Positions 33,178-40,873 of a DNA stretch of 40,873 bases are shown here, one piece after another (position 1 is the first letter of the stretch; the number at the start of each line of letters is the position of its first letter). The notes beneath the pieces were generated by a model that did no database searches, was not told where the DNA came from, and saw only the letters and a program-made list of their open reading frames with translations. The DNA is from JAAELZ01 sp047639475 (lineage in GTDB: Bacteria; Pseudomonadota; Gammaproteobacteria; Arenicellales; Poriferihabitantaceae): contig JBLIOD010000019.1 in NCBI GenBank assembly GCA_047639475.1, positions 1 to 40,873 on the forward strand, in the 5' to 3' direction. A program made the translations under genes and the position numbers.

Positions 33178-34813
33178 TGTTGCGCTCTCTATGGGTCGGT
33201 GATCGTGTGGGTTCGTTTTGTACTGGGGCAACTTGGCTGCGTTCAAACAGCCAAACCACCGCCATGCAAATAAGCAGCAGCAAGAAGGCGATAACTGACG
33301 CTTCAGCCATTCGATAAGTGCCGGCATAGCTGTAGATTAACCAAGGCATGGTTATCCAGTCTGAAGTGCCGAAAATCGAGAAGGCGGTGACATCGCCCAT
33401 GGCCAAGACGGCTATCAAACTAAATGCCGACATGCGTGCCTTTTTCCACCACGACCATTCCACTTTAAGGCGCTGCACAGGGGACAAATTAAGCGATGCA
33501 CAAAGGCGGCTATATTGGTCATCAAATTGCAGCAAACGGGGCCGAACTTGCTGCACCGCAAAGGGTACGATGACTAAAACAATCAGCAACACGGTAAAAA
33601 GCACACTCCAGAATAGTTCATCTACTTGCCCAGGAAGCTTGATTAAAGCAAATACATATAAACCGACCGATAAAACCATAGCAGGGGCAACCAGAGTATG
33701 CGTGGCTAGCCACTCCAGTAGCCATTGCAGGTGCTTGTTTGTTTGTAGCCGCGCATTTCGTGAGGGCAACAAAACCAGGTAAGTTAACACCAGGGCAATT
33801 AACGCACAGCCGATGCCGAGTGATAGCGTGGCGAGCAGCGGTTTTAAAATGGATAGATTTTGCCATGTATTGGCGTCTACTGCTAGCAAGCCGGGTAATA
33901 AGGCCAACAACGGCAGTAACAAAAAACCCGCGCTAACAAAGTAAAGTAGCGTATGCCCGATCCGCGCCATCTGCCCAGCGCGTGGCCGGTTTTGCGTTTG
34001 CGTGGTATCTACCGATAACCATTTAACGCTGCCCAGTCTCACCATTAATAAAAATAAACTGCCCGCTATAATGAGCTGCAAGCTAGCTAATGTAAGGGCT
34101 TCAGAAATATTAAAGTCATATTTCAGTGCCTGATAAATCGCGACTTCCAACGTGGTGGCTTGCGGTCCACCGCCCAACGCCAACACCACCGCAAAGCTGT
34201 TAAAACACAGTAAAAATATAAAACCCATTAACAAGGGAAGTGCCCCTTGTAACACCGGCCATTCAATCGTTTGCCAACGCCGTCTGGGTGATAACTTGAG
34301 CTGCGTAGCCAACTTCCAACTGCTGTCGGGAATAGTCTGAAGCTGTTGAAACAACACCCGCACCGCGAAGGGCATGTTAAGAAAAATATGCGCCAGCAAA
34401 ATGCCGTGTAGGCCATATAAATTCCATTCCTCGCCCAATAGCGGGCTTAGCCAACCAGCGTGCCCTAACAGCACCACCAACCCGGTTAACAGCACCAGTG
34501 TGGGCAATACAAAACACAACAAGCAAAGCTTTAAGAAGGCGCGCCGCCCGGGCAGCGCTGGCACGTAATACAAAGCGCGAGCGATCGGCAATGCAATCAA
34601 AACCGAGAGTAAAGCACTTAACGCCGCCTGCTTTAGGGAGAACCAAAGCACACCTTGTAAATACGGGTCTTTTAATAATCCCCAGTCTAGCCCTTGTTTA
34701 TCAAAACCGCTCAGCGCGGCGAAGGCCAAAATAGTTGGTCCTAGCAGCAAAGCCAAGGCCACGTAGCCGAGATAATGTGGCCGTAACAAAGCTTGGCGGC
34801 GTGAAGCTGACAT
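33170..34813 (-). CDS. thiP: Thiamine ABC transporter permease
   Basis: Starting at the ATG at 34813 (MSASRRQALLRPHYLGYVAL) the protein is 547 residues. It has about twelve membrane segments and two permease halves, typical of ThiP. The conserved EAA-like loop WKLATQLKLSPRRRWQTIEWP is in the first half, followed by CFNSFAVVLALGGGPQATTLEVAIYQAL, a strong ThiP signature. The second half has LCASLNLSPVQRLKVEW. An upstream ATG at 34873 lies inside the thiB coding end and gives residues not seen in homologs. Confidence 0.92.
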   Translation of the reverse strand: MSASRRQALLRPHYLGYVALALLLGPTILAFAALSGFDKQGLDWGLLKDPYLQGVLWFSLKQAALSALLSVLIALPIARALYYVPALPGRRAFLKLCLLCFVLPTLVLLTGLVVLLGHAGWLSPLLGEEWNLYGLHGILLAHIFLNMPFAVRVLFQQLQTIPDSSWKLATQLKLSPRRRWQTIEWPVLQGALPLLMGFIFLLCFNSFAVVLALGGGPQATTLEVAIYQALKYDFNISEALTLASLQLIIAGSLFLLMVRLGSVKWLSVDTTQTQNRPRAGQMARIGHTLLYFVSAGFLLLPLLALLPGLLAVDANTWQNLSILKPLLATLSLGIGCALIALVLTYLVLLPSRNARLQTNKHLQWLLEWLATHTLVAPAMVLSVGLYVFALIKLPGQVDELFWSVLFTVLLIVLVIVPFAVQQVRPRLLQFDDQYSRLCASLNLSPVQRLKVEWSWWKKARMSAFSLIAVLAMGDVTAFSIFGTSDWITMPWLIYSYAGTYRMAEASVIAFLLLLICMAVVWLFERSQVAPVQNEPTRSPTHRERNNA

Positions 34814-34848
34814 TACGGCGCTTGAATTAGCGAACGTCGGTTTACTCG

Positions 34849-35847
34849 TTACTTGGTAGCAGACGTTCGCCATTCCTTAACCCAATCGCTACGGTTTTTA
34901 GCGACTTCTTTTGGCGTAAAACCGATACGCTTTGGTTTGCTTAGCGTAGAAAATACTTCAGGCAAGGTGACATCCACCACCGGCAACATCCAGTTCGATA
35001 CGGGTAAGATTTCTTGCGCTTGTTGTGACACCAAAAATGCCAAGAACTGCTGTGCAAGCTCGGGCTGGGCAGACGTTTTTAAACGCGCCGCCACTTCAAT
35101 CTGCGCCACATGGCCTTCGTCAAAAAACGCCGCCTTATACTGGTCTTTGCCTTCGGCGATAATATGGTACGCAGGCGAGGTCGTGTAACTCAGCACGTAA
35201 TCAGCACCACCGTCGAGAAACATGCTGTAAGCTTCCCACCATCCTTTAGTCACCGTTACAGTGTGCTGGGCCAATTGTTTCCACGCGGCCGCGGCATCAT
35301 CACCATAAACGAATTTCATCCATAACATCAGCCCTTGTCCGGGGGTGCTGGTACGGGGATCTTGGTACAACACTTTGGCATCTGACTCCACCAATGCCTT
35401 TAAAGAGCTGGGCGGGTTAGTAATTTTACTGCTGTCGTAAATAAAGGCGAAGTAACCATAATCAAACGGCAAAAACTGCGTGTCTTGCCAGTTTAACTCT
35501 GTTTTCAAGTTTGTTAGATCTACGCCGTGCTGCGCAATTAAACCCGTCGCCATGGTCTCTTCTAACAAAGCATCATCGATGCCTAAAATAACGTCGGCTT
35601 TACTGTTCTCACCTTCAATACGTAAGCGGTTAAGAATGCTTACGCCATCTTCGGCGGCCACAAAATTTAGGTCGCAGTCGCACTGCTTCTCAAAGGCGGC
35701 TTCCAACAGTGGGCCAGGGCCCCATTCAGAAACAAACGAATCATAAGTGTGTACATTTAGCTGGGCAGCTTGCACAGCAGAGGCCAATACTAGAGGCAGG
35801 GCCAGTGCAGAGCACAGAGTAATAAAGTGGGTGTGTGGGTGTTTCAT
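34849..35847 (-). CDS. thiB: Thiamine-binding periplasmic protein
   Basis: The 332-residue protein has a signal peptide (HFITLCSALALPLVLASAVQAA, about residues 7-28). The solute-binding fold begins LNVHTYDSFVSEWGPGPLLEAAFEK, where the first strand and DSF match ThiB. Other family points are DVILGIDDALLEE, LPFDYGYFAFIYD, DPRTSTPGQGLMLW and SYTTSPAYH. It delivers thiamine, TMP or TPP to ThiPQ. It is the first gene of thiBPQ and is preceded by a TPP riboswitch. Confidence 0.93.
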   Translation of the reverse strand: MKHPHTHFITLCSALALPLVLASAVQAAQLNVHTYDSFVSEWGPGPLLEAAFEKQCDCDLNFVAAEDGVSILNRLRIEGENSKADVILGIDDALLEETMATGLIAQHGVDLTNLKTELNWQDTQFLPFDYGYFAFIYDSSKITNPPSSLKALVESDAKVLYQDPRTSTPGQGLMLWMKFVYGDDAAAAWKQLAQHTVTVTKGWWEAYSMFLDGGADYVLSYTTSPAYHIIAEGKDQYKAAFFDEGHVAQIEVAARLKTSAQPELAQQFLAFLVSQQAQEILPVSNWMLPVVDVTLPEVFSTLSKPKRIGFTPKEVAKNRSDWVKEWRTSATK

Positions 35848-35910
35848 TGTGGTTGGTACCTTGAAAAAAATAACGCTAAGGACACAACGGCAAAGGGGGG
35901 ATTTTAGATC

Positions 35911-35993
35911 TCTTCCCTACGCCGGTATCAGCCGGATCAGGTTCTGCGGGTTCGTTATTAACGTCTCAGCCACTTTAGTGTGGCGCCCCGAGA
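35911..35993 (-). promoter_or_regulatory. TPP (THI-box) riboswitch upstream of thiB
   Basis: The minus strand carries the hallmark elements in order: GGGGCGCC, GGCTGAGA, ACCCGC, GAACCTGATCCGG and TGATACCGGCGTAGGGAAG. These are the conserved P2/P4 and pyrimidine-sensor parts of the TPP aptamer. It is about 65 bases upstream of thiB and should shut off thiBPQ when thiamine pyrophosphate is abundant. Confidence 0.95.
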
Positions 35994-36168
35994 GCAGTAA
36001 GGAAGTTTAACAACCTCGGCGCCGTTAATGCAATGAAAATTCAAAGGCAGTCTGAGACCTCAGTTTGGCTTGAAGAATAAACCACCAAATAAATGTTCGA
36101 ATTTATTGGAGGCTGAGGGATGAATGTATTAAAGGGTACCGTCCTTGTTATCTAGTTGATGAGAATAG

Positions 36169-36192
36169 TTTGCCAAGAATCAAGTTGGCAAA
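36169..36192. terminator. Hairpin, possible terminator after the Fic gene
   Basis: TTTGCCAA and TTGGCAAA form a perfect 8-bp stem with an 8-base loop, 14 bases beyond the Fic gene stop. No clear T-run follows, so termination is tentative. The remaining bases of 36011-36168 contain short palindromes and probably the thi promoter, which I cannot place. Confidence 0.35.
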
Positions 36193-36205
36193 TCCTTGAT
36201 CTATT

Positions 36206-36805
36206 TTAAGATTTAACAAATTCTAACAGTAGCGAAAAATCATGCCGATCAGCTGATTGTAAAGCCTCTATGTAACGCTTTCTGGTCTCGCCAGAATTAG
36301 TAAGGCTGGTTCTACCCCATGAGAATGGCTGTTTGCTCATCAAGTTAAGTAGTAAGTCCGTTGCTAACCGTGCATGACGTCCATTGCCATTAGAGTAGGC
36401 GTCAATCCAAACCAGTTTATGATGAAAGCGCGTAGCCATTTCGTCAGCACCATAAGTGTTATGTTCTATCCAATAGCGGCAATCATCTAATAATTGCCGT
36501 AGCTCGGTAGGTATGCGATAAGCGTCAACGCCAATATTCTTTCCCGTTCTACGATACGCACCGGCCCAAGCCCACACGTTGCCAAACATTCTTCGGTGTA
36601 GGTTATTCAAGAATTTTTCGTCAAGAACGTTTCGCTTTCTTGCGTAGGACCATTCTTGTGCTTCCAAGATGTTTGAGTGCTCTGCTTCGTTAAGTTCGCT
36701 TCTTAAGGTGACATAAGAAAGAAGTAAGCCTTCTTTTTCTTCGTCATTCAGCGCAGTGGCTGCTTGATCTTGTCCGTCTAATAAGCCGCTCAATTGCTCT
36801 CCCAT
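36206..36805 (-). CDS. Fic-family protein, mobile mystery protein B type
   Basis: The 199-residue protein matches mobile mystery protein B (TIGR02613): a helical N-terminus, LHRRMFGNVWAWAGAYRRTGKNIGVD in parts at residues 69-94, and the Fic core FHHKLVWIDAYSNGNGRHARL. In the Fic motif HxFx(D/E)GNGRxxR the catalytic His is expected at residue 135, but Asp is found (WIDAY). NGNGRHAR at 139-146 is kept. Related proteins usually read WIHPFPNGNGRHAR. The protein may therefore be unable to AMPylate. It overlaps the mmpA frame by 16 bases and is probably cotranscribed with it. Confidence 0.8.
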   Translation of the reverse strand: MGEQLSGLLDGQDQAATALNDEEKEGLLLSYVTLRSELNEAEHSNILEAQEWSYARKRNVLDEKFLNNLHRRMFGNVWAWAGAYRRTGKNIGVDAYRIPTELRQLLDDCRYWIEHNTYGADEMATRFHHKLVWIDAYSNGNGRHARLATDLLLNLMSKQPFSWGRTSLTNSGETRKRYIEALQSADRHDFSLLLEFVKS

Positions 36806-37257
36806 AATTCACTGCCAGACTTTTCCGCCAACTTCCTAGCCAAAGCAAGTACCTGTTCGTGCTGGGCTTCGGCATCTATTTGTTGGTCTTCTAATGCCAT
36901 AGTGTGATTAATTGATTGTATGCGACTAAGCGCTAGCTTCGTGGCGCGCTCTTCTACCATTTTATCTAACGAATTTTCAGGCACTAAGGCATACACAAGA
37001 CGACAGTTTAATGCGAGTGCTCCACGCTCTAAGGAATCGATAGTGAGTGAACCAGACACCTCAGACTTTTCTATTTCCACAGCACGTGATTGCGACACTC
37101 CATTACGTTTAGCAAATTGGCTGGTAGTCATGCCCAATGACTCTCTAATAGCTTTTAATCATCCTTTGGGTGGTCGGGCTAAGCCATAGTCGTGACTTAA
37201 TGGTCTTAGCTTTCTATCAATACTTTTACGCGCAGCTTTGCGATCTTTAGAGCGCAT
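36790..37257 (-). pseudogene. Mobile mystery protein A (HTH regulator) interrupted by TGA
   Basis: From the ATG at 37257 the frame reads RSKDRKAARKSIDRKLRPL, LARPPKG and then a TGA at 37161-37159 where the family has Trp (KGWLKAIRESLGMTT). The same frame then continues intact for about 122 codons: GMTTSQFAKRNGVSQSRAVE, IEKSEVSGSLTIDSLERGA, CRLVYALVPENSL, SINHTMALEDQQ. This is TIGR02612 with an Xre-type helix-turn-helix. Re-initiation at the TTG at 37137 or ATG at 37131 could give a 113 to 115-residue protein lacking the first helix. Confidence 0.8.
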
Positions 37258-37292
37258 TATAATCACCTATAGCCTATTTATTAGTTATATAT

Positions 37293-37312
37293 TATCATAT
37301 ATATATATGATA
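37293..37312. promoter_or_regulatory. AT palindrome upstream of mmpA, candidate operator
   Basis: A perfect 20-bp palindrome, TATC plus six AT pairs plus GATA, lies 36 bases upstream of the mmpA ATG in a very AT-rich stretch, with a second imperfect AT palindrome at about 37323-37343. It could be the autoregulatory site of the HTH protein or simply low-complexity DNA. Confidence 0.4.
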
Positions 37313-37403
37313 TTTAGTTAGTACATATATCGCATATATATGGTAATAATACAAACTTATAACCTAAATATTGCATATGAAAGGGAAGCGCCCCTTTTAT
37401 TGC

Positions 37404-37480
37404 TCAGCACAAATAATGTCGACAGCTTGTTCTGCAATCATCATCACCGTATTGCAAATATTTACCGTCACCATATCCGA
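37404..37480 (-). repeat. Direct repeat copy A: 3' end of a GMC oxidoreductase gene
   Basis: This 77-base block matches 39584-39660 at 71 positions in the same orientation. On the minus strand it encodes DMVTVNICNTVMMIAEQAVD then IICAEQ and a stop, the extreme C-terminus of a GMC oxidoreductase. Upstream similarity stops at once. Between here and the transporter stop at 37570 there is a GGGTCA...TGACCC stem and nothing else. Confidence 0.9.
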
Positions 37481-37569
37481 ATTTCAAAGGGGTCAAATTT
37501 CTAAGGGTTCATATATGACCCTATCGAAATCCGTTCAGAAAATAATGCTGTATAGCGTCACGGATAAAT

Positions 37570-39348
37570 TTACGCCCATACCCAAAGAATCATCGGAACA
37601 GAGACTGAGATGATCACAATATCAAGTGGCAGCCCCATGCGCCAATAGTCGCTGAAATTATAACCCCCTGGCCCTAGTACTAAGGTGTTTGACTGATGTC
37701 CAATTGGCGTTAAATAAGGCGAGGCTGCTCCAATGGCTACTGTCATTAGAAACGCATCAGGTGAATACTGCATTCCAGATGCCAAACTCAATGAGACAGG
37801 CGCCATCAGCACTGCGGCTGGTGTATTAGGAATAACATCAGACAAGATCATTGTTGATCCCATCAGAAGTACCAAGATACCCCAAAGCGGCACGCCTTGG
37901 GCTAAGTTAATTATGCCGTTGGCTATTAGTGCATCACCTCCTGTGTGTTGTAGCGCGCCGCCTAATGGTATTAAGAAGCCTAGCAAGATAATTACGGGCC
38001 ATTGAATACTTTGATAGGCCTCGCGCAAGGAAACTAACTTGGCTAATACTAAGGCGCCAACAACGGTCAGAAAGGCGATGTGTACTGGCAGCCAATTCAT
38101 GGCGGCTGCGAAAATACCTAAACCAAAAATTAGTGGCGTCAATAGTGCTCCGCGCTTTTGAGTGATATCTACTCCTCTATTTTTGAGTGCCAAGCAACCT
38201 AAGGTTCGGCAAACTTTATCCAATGCGGTGTTTTCGCCTTGGAGTAACAATAAATCGCCGACTTTGAATTTGATGGCTTTTAGTAACCCGCTCGATGGTT
38301 TGTTCTCTCGAGCAACGCCCAACAAATTAACCCCATATTCTTCGTGCATATAAATGCCGCGCATAGACTGGCCTTCGATTAATGCATCTGGCATTACTAC
38401 CGCTTCGATAACCCGAATATCCGGCGACTTTAGCCACCGCGCATCGACGGATTCTGAACCGGCTTCAACCAATCCGACATCTTCGAATAACGGCTGTAAC
38501 GCTTCACTTTCTCCTTCAACTATCAGTACGTCGTCAGCATAGAGCTGTTCAATGGTGTGTGGGGCGAGGCGACGTCGACCTGCCGTGACAATCGCCATTA
38601 TCGATATTTCATCCTCGCATCTTTTTTCTAAATCACCTATGGTTTCACCGATGAGCGCTGACTCAGCGGGAATGCGTAGCTCAGTTATGTATTTAGCAAT
38701 ATGAAATTGATGCGGGTTTTCAGTGTCAGGTATGTTGACTCTTTTAGGCAAGAACCGCCAACCTATTGTAACAATAAACATAACTCCCGCTATTGCCACC
38801 GGTAACCCCACTGGCGTGAAGTCAAACATTCCAAAAGGCTCGCCTGTGCTTTCTTCTCTGAAACTGGCGATGATTATGTTTGTCGGTGTGCCGATCATTG
38901 TCACCAAACCGCCGAGCAAACTTGCAAACGATAGCGGCATTAGCAAAGTTGAAGCGGGGCGCTTAGCTTTGCTGGCGTCCTTAATGGTAATGGGCATCAT
39001 TAAGGCCAAAGCCCCGATGTTATTCATAAAAGCGGATAGCAAGGCGGTTAAACCACAGTTAGCTAATCGTTGCTTGAAGGCACTTCCGCGCACCAAAGCC
39101 ATATACTTTAAAAATAGCTCAACCACGCCGCAAGACTGTAAGGCCTTACTGATCACCAAAACGCATGCCACCGTTACCACCGCTGGGTGCGCAAAGCCAT
39201 CGAGTGCGCGATCTGTCGGCACAACACCACTGTAAACACCTGCTAACAAGGCAAATCCCGCTACAATGTCATATCGCCAATGATTCACAACGAACAGAAC
39301 CATGGCTAAAAATAAAATAGCGAACACGCTGATTTGATCAACAGTCAT
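37570..39348 (-). CDS. SLC13-type (ArsB/NhaD superfamily) permease with TrkA-C domains
   Basis: The 592-residue protein has an N-terminal membrane half (residues 5-190), containing FMNNIGALALMMPI and the GTPTNIIIASFREE hairpin motif. A cytoplasmic insert (about 205-385) holds two TrkA-C-like regulatory domains (LIGETIGDLEKR...DVLIVEGE and EGQSMRGIYM...GDLLLLQGE). The C-terminal membrane half has SDVIPNTPAAVLMAPVSLSLA and GHQSNTLVLGPGGYNFSDYW. Relatives transport dicarboxylates, sulfate or other anions with Na+; substrate here is unknown. The gene seems complete and is flanked on both sides by copies of a GMC oxidoreductase 3' end. Confidence 0.85.
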   Translation of the reverse strand: MTVDQISVFAILFLAMVLFVVNHWRYDIVAGFALLAGVYSGVVPTDRALDGFAHPAVVTVACVLVISKALQSCGVVELFLKYMALVRGSAFKQRLANCGLTALLSAFMNNIGALALMMPITIKDASKAKRPASTLLMPLSFASLLGGLVTMIGTPTNIIIASFREESTGEPFGMFDFTPVGLPVAIAGVMFIVTIGWRFLPKRVNIPDTENPHQFHIAKYITELRIPAESALIGETIGDLEKRCEDEISIMAIVTAGRRRLAPHTIEQLYADDVLIVEGESEALQPLFEDVGLVEAGSESVDARWLKSPDIRVIEAVVMPDALIEGQSMRGIYMHEEYGVNLLGVARENKPSSGLLKAIKFKVGDLLLLQGENTALDKVCRTLGCLALKNRGVDITQKRGALLTPLIFGLGIFAAAMNWLPVHIAFLTVVGALVLAKLVSLREAYQSIQWPVIILLGFLIPLGGALQHTGGDALIANGIINLAQGVPLWGILVLLMGSTMILSDVIPNTPAAVLMAPVSLSLASGMQYSPDAFLMTVAIGAASPYLTPIGHQSNTLVLGPGGYNFSDYWRMGLPLDIVIISVSVPMILWVWA

Positions 39349-39564
39349 TATTTATTTCTATTTACCCATGTAAATTAATAACGACTAGTTTATCGCGATT
39401 GGAATTAACTTCAAGTAGCAAAAACAATTCACGCTTAGTGGCTTTCGCCGCATCCGCATTGAATTACGCCTGAGTTAAGGGAACACACTACTTAACAAGG
39501 CAAAGCAGCGTAAAAGGCTGTTGATTCCTTGATTTTCAATCCTGATCAGTTGCTAAGGTAAAAG

Positions 39565-40133
39565 CTATTGGCGGTTCACCCGGTCAGCACAAATAATGTC
39601 TACAGCTTGCTCTGAGATCATCATCACCGTATTGCAAATATTGACCGTCACCATATCCGGAAATACGGAGGCATCAGCAATGCGCAAACCTTCTAAACCT
39701 TTCACTTTAAGATCTGGAGTAACTACGGTCGCAGCATCATTTTTGTCGCCCATGGCGCAGGTGCCGCTGGGGTGATAGACGGTTTCGCAGTTCTGCTTAA
39801 TGTAAGTAAGCAACTCCTCATCGCTAGTAAACTCCGCACCGGGTGCAATTTCTTGTTTAAAGTAAGGCGATAAGGCGCTGGTGCCCGCCAACTCTCTGGC
39901 ATAGCGTAATCCGGCTAAAAAATTCGTTTGTCGTATCCTTCACCGTCGGAAAAATAGTTTAGATCAATCTTCGGTTTGTCGTTTGGGTCTGAAGAGCCGA
40001 GTAACAATGAACCATGGCTTTTGGGTCGATGTCGCCTGTTTGATTTTTGTGTGAATACACCATTGAGTTGGCGCATCCCCTGCGATAAATTCCCTTCTAT
40101 TGTTTCTATCACTATAAGGTAATGGTTATCCAT
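39565..40133 (-). pseudogene. GMC (choline-dehydrogenase-like) oxidoreductase, C-terminal part, frameshifted
   Basis: The first frame (40133-39915) contains RHRPKSHGSLLLGSSDPNDK and PKIDLNYFSDGEGYDKRIF, the start of the GMC_oxred_C domain. The second (39891-39565) continues LAGTSALSPYFKQEI, CETVYHPSGTCAMGD with the catalytic His, LRIADASVFPDMVTVNICNT and AVDIICADRVNRQ. The break coincides with six A residues at 39917-39922 (T6 on the coding strand); one more base would join the frames as KRIFLAGLRYARELAG. The FAD-binding N-terminal two-thirds is absent. It includes repeat copy B (39584-39660). Confidence 0.8.
39584..39660 (-). repeat. Direct repeat copy B within the GMC oxidoreductase 3' end
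   Basis: The counterpart of 37404-37480, differing at six positions (71/77). This copy retains the upstream GMC coding context and so is the likely parent. The pair bracket the SLC13-type transporter and 235 bases of its upstream region. Confidence 0.9.
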
Positions 40134-40336
40134 TAAAAATACTACTCCATTGTTCCCTGGGTTTCACTTACCAACACTCCGCAGAACACCTCGCTCAGTC
40201 CGTCAAAAAGCGGTAGATGAGGCGGCTAAAATCAGGCAAAAATCATTCAGCGAAATGGCTGATTATCTCGCTCATATTGTTCCAACAGCGGCCCTGATAA
40301 GGTCAACCTCTGGTGCTATGAGCCGAAATAGGATTT

Positions 40337-40762
40337 TCAGCAAAGGAAATACTTTTTGGGCCTTTTTTTCACAGATCCTAGACGCCGACGGAGGATGCCA
40401 AGAGGTTGTTCGAAAGCTCCAGGCGGTTGCGGTGCAATGTACGCCAAACCGATGCCCTCATCAGCAACCTTTAGGTACTGCCAAGCACGTAAGAACTTAT
40501 CGTTAACTGAGCTTGAGACGATACTCTCACAGATGTCGAAACTAAACCCAATAGCGGCAAAGGTGCCGGTGCAATGACTGGTATGGACCAATTTAGCTCC
40601 ACTGGTTTTAACGATGTCTTTTAGCTGGTCGGTAATGTCTTAAAATGCCGCTTCCCAAGATACCTCTTCAAACTGGCCAGCGCCTTTCACACCTACCCGT
40701 TTAAGCGGCTGCGTAATTCTGGTATCTTCATCTAACCAATTGTTGTTATGAGAGTGCAGCAT
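40337..40762 (-). pseudogene. Molybdopterin oxidoreductase N-terminal fragment
   Basis: On the minus strand a frame from about 40762 reads LDEDTRITQPLKRVGVKGAG, QFEEVSWEAAF, a TAA, DITDQLKDIVKTSGAKLVHT and SHCTGTFAAIGFSFDICESI. The PLKR.G.KG.G.F...SW.EAL pattern is typical of the region after the Fe-S loop in formate-dehydrogenase/DMSO-reductase-type enzymes. The frame goes on with LRAWQYLKVADEGIGLAYIA and further residues I cannot place, perhaps another fragment joined in frame. Bases 40134-40336 hold nothing I recognise. Confidence 0.5.
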
Positions 40763-40800
40763 AACTCATCAAGCAAACGCATAAATTGTTAAAATTAGGC

Positions 40801-40873
40801 ATGCAAAAACCATTCACTACTCAACGAGACCTATTAGTCTCAAGATCAGATTTGGATCATCCCATTCTGCATA
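40801..40873 (+). CDS. Possible gene start, cut by window edge
   Basis: An ATG at 40801 opens a frame MQKPFTTQRDLLVSRSDLDH that runs to the window end. The 24 codons are not recognised with any confidence; the tone of the sequence would fit a transposase start. No clear ribosome-binding site precedes it. Confidence 0.25.
   Translation, partial: MQKPFTTQRDLLVSRSDLDHPILH

Noticed and set aside
33178..33327. N-terminal extension of ThiQ
   Set aside because: The added 50 residues fall within the thiP coding end and do not resemble ABC ATPases; the ATG at 33177 matches the family start.
37261..37350. AT-rich stretch as a replication origin or CRISPR leader
   Set aside because: There are no iterons, DnaA-box clusters or spaced repeats; it is simply the AT-rich promoter region of mmpA.
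37490..37530. GGGTCA...TGACCC stem as a regulatory element
   Set aside because: Only six pairs with a 20-base loop and no defined context; likely chance.
38723..39235. A 170-codon plus-strand frame as a gene
   Set aside because: It lies wholly opposite the well-supported SLC13-type transporter and has no recognisable motif; it is the antisense shadow of a membrane protein.
40150..40506. A 118-codon plus-strand frame as a gene
   Set aside because: It has no family resemblance and overlaps minus-strand remnants of oxidoreductase genes.
1..40873. Stop-codon reassignment to explain the interrupted genes
   Set aside because: TAA, TAG and TGA all occur as premature stops, they replace different residues, and the intact genes use normal stops.

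Overview
The window reads as chromosomal DNA of a Gram-negative gammaproteobacterium, probably marine or host-associated. The signs are an RfaH-type antiterminator with an ops site, a WecA initiating transferase, an EPS-associated MarR-like regulator, an ElyC-type envelope protein and a thiBPQ operon under a TPP riboswitch. No rRNA, tRNA, CRISPR array or phage gene is visible, so genus cannot be fixed from this sequence.

The core, about 4.7 to 28.6 kb, is a Wzx/Wzy-dependent surface polysaccharide (O-antigen or capsule) locus read right to left on the minus strand. It runs wecA, rfaH, a 164-bp imperfect palindrome, an exact ops element, marR-type regulator, tviB/wbpO-type dehydrogenase, wbpP-type epimerase, wbpB-wbpD-wbpE, an acyltransferase, a GT4 transferase, wzx, wbpI, two GT4 transferases, asnB, an EpsG-family wzy, another GT4 and a DUF218 protein. 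The enzymes suggest UDP-GlcNAc is oxidised once to UDP-GlcNAcA. That intermediate is then either epimerised to UDP-GalNAcA (WbpP) or converted to UDP-ManNAc3NAcA (WbpB, E, D, I). AsnB could amidate one of the uronic acids.

The locus is full of scars: decayed partial copies of the asnB start, the wbpI end and a UDP-glucuronate epimerase, a broken methyltransferase, an IS5-type transposase remnant, and two and a half toxin-antitoxin modules sitting at the seams. asnB itself carries an in-frame palindromic repeat of about 55 codons. This is the picture of a serotype-type locus rebuilt by repeated cassette exchange.

Left flank (0 to 4.7 kb): a nucleotidyltransferase cut by the window edge, an elyC-like gene, and a secreted DUF4838 glycoside-hydrolase-like pseudogene containing a perfect 25-bp inverted repeat. 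Right flank (28.6 to 40.9 kb): S24/S26-peptidase and Tn3 transposase remnants, a YcfP/YqiA-like hydrolase, a serine hydrolase pseudogene, thiBPQ, a decayed mobile-mystery A/B (HTH/Fic) pair, an SLC13-type transporter flanked by 77-bp direct repeats of a GMC-oxidoreductase 3' end, and fragments of GMC and molybdopterin oxidoreductases. About fifteen broken genes or fragments in 41 kb is a high load and suggests relaxed selection or recent rearrangement.
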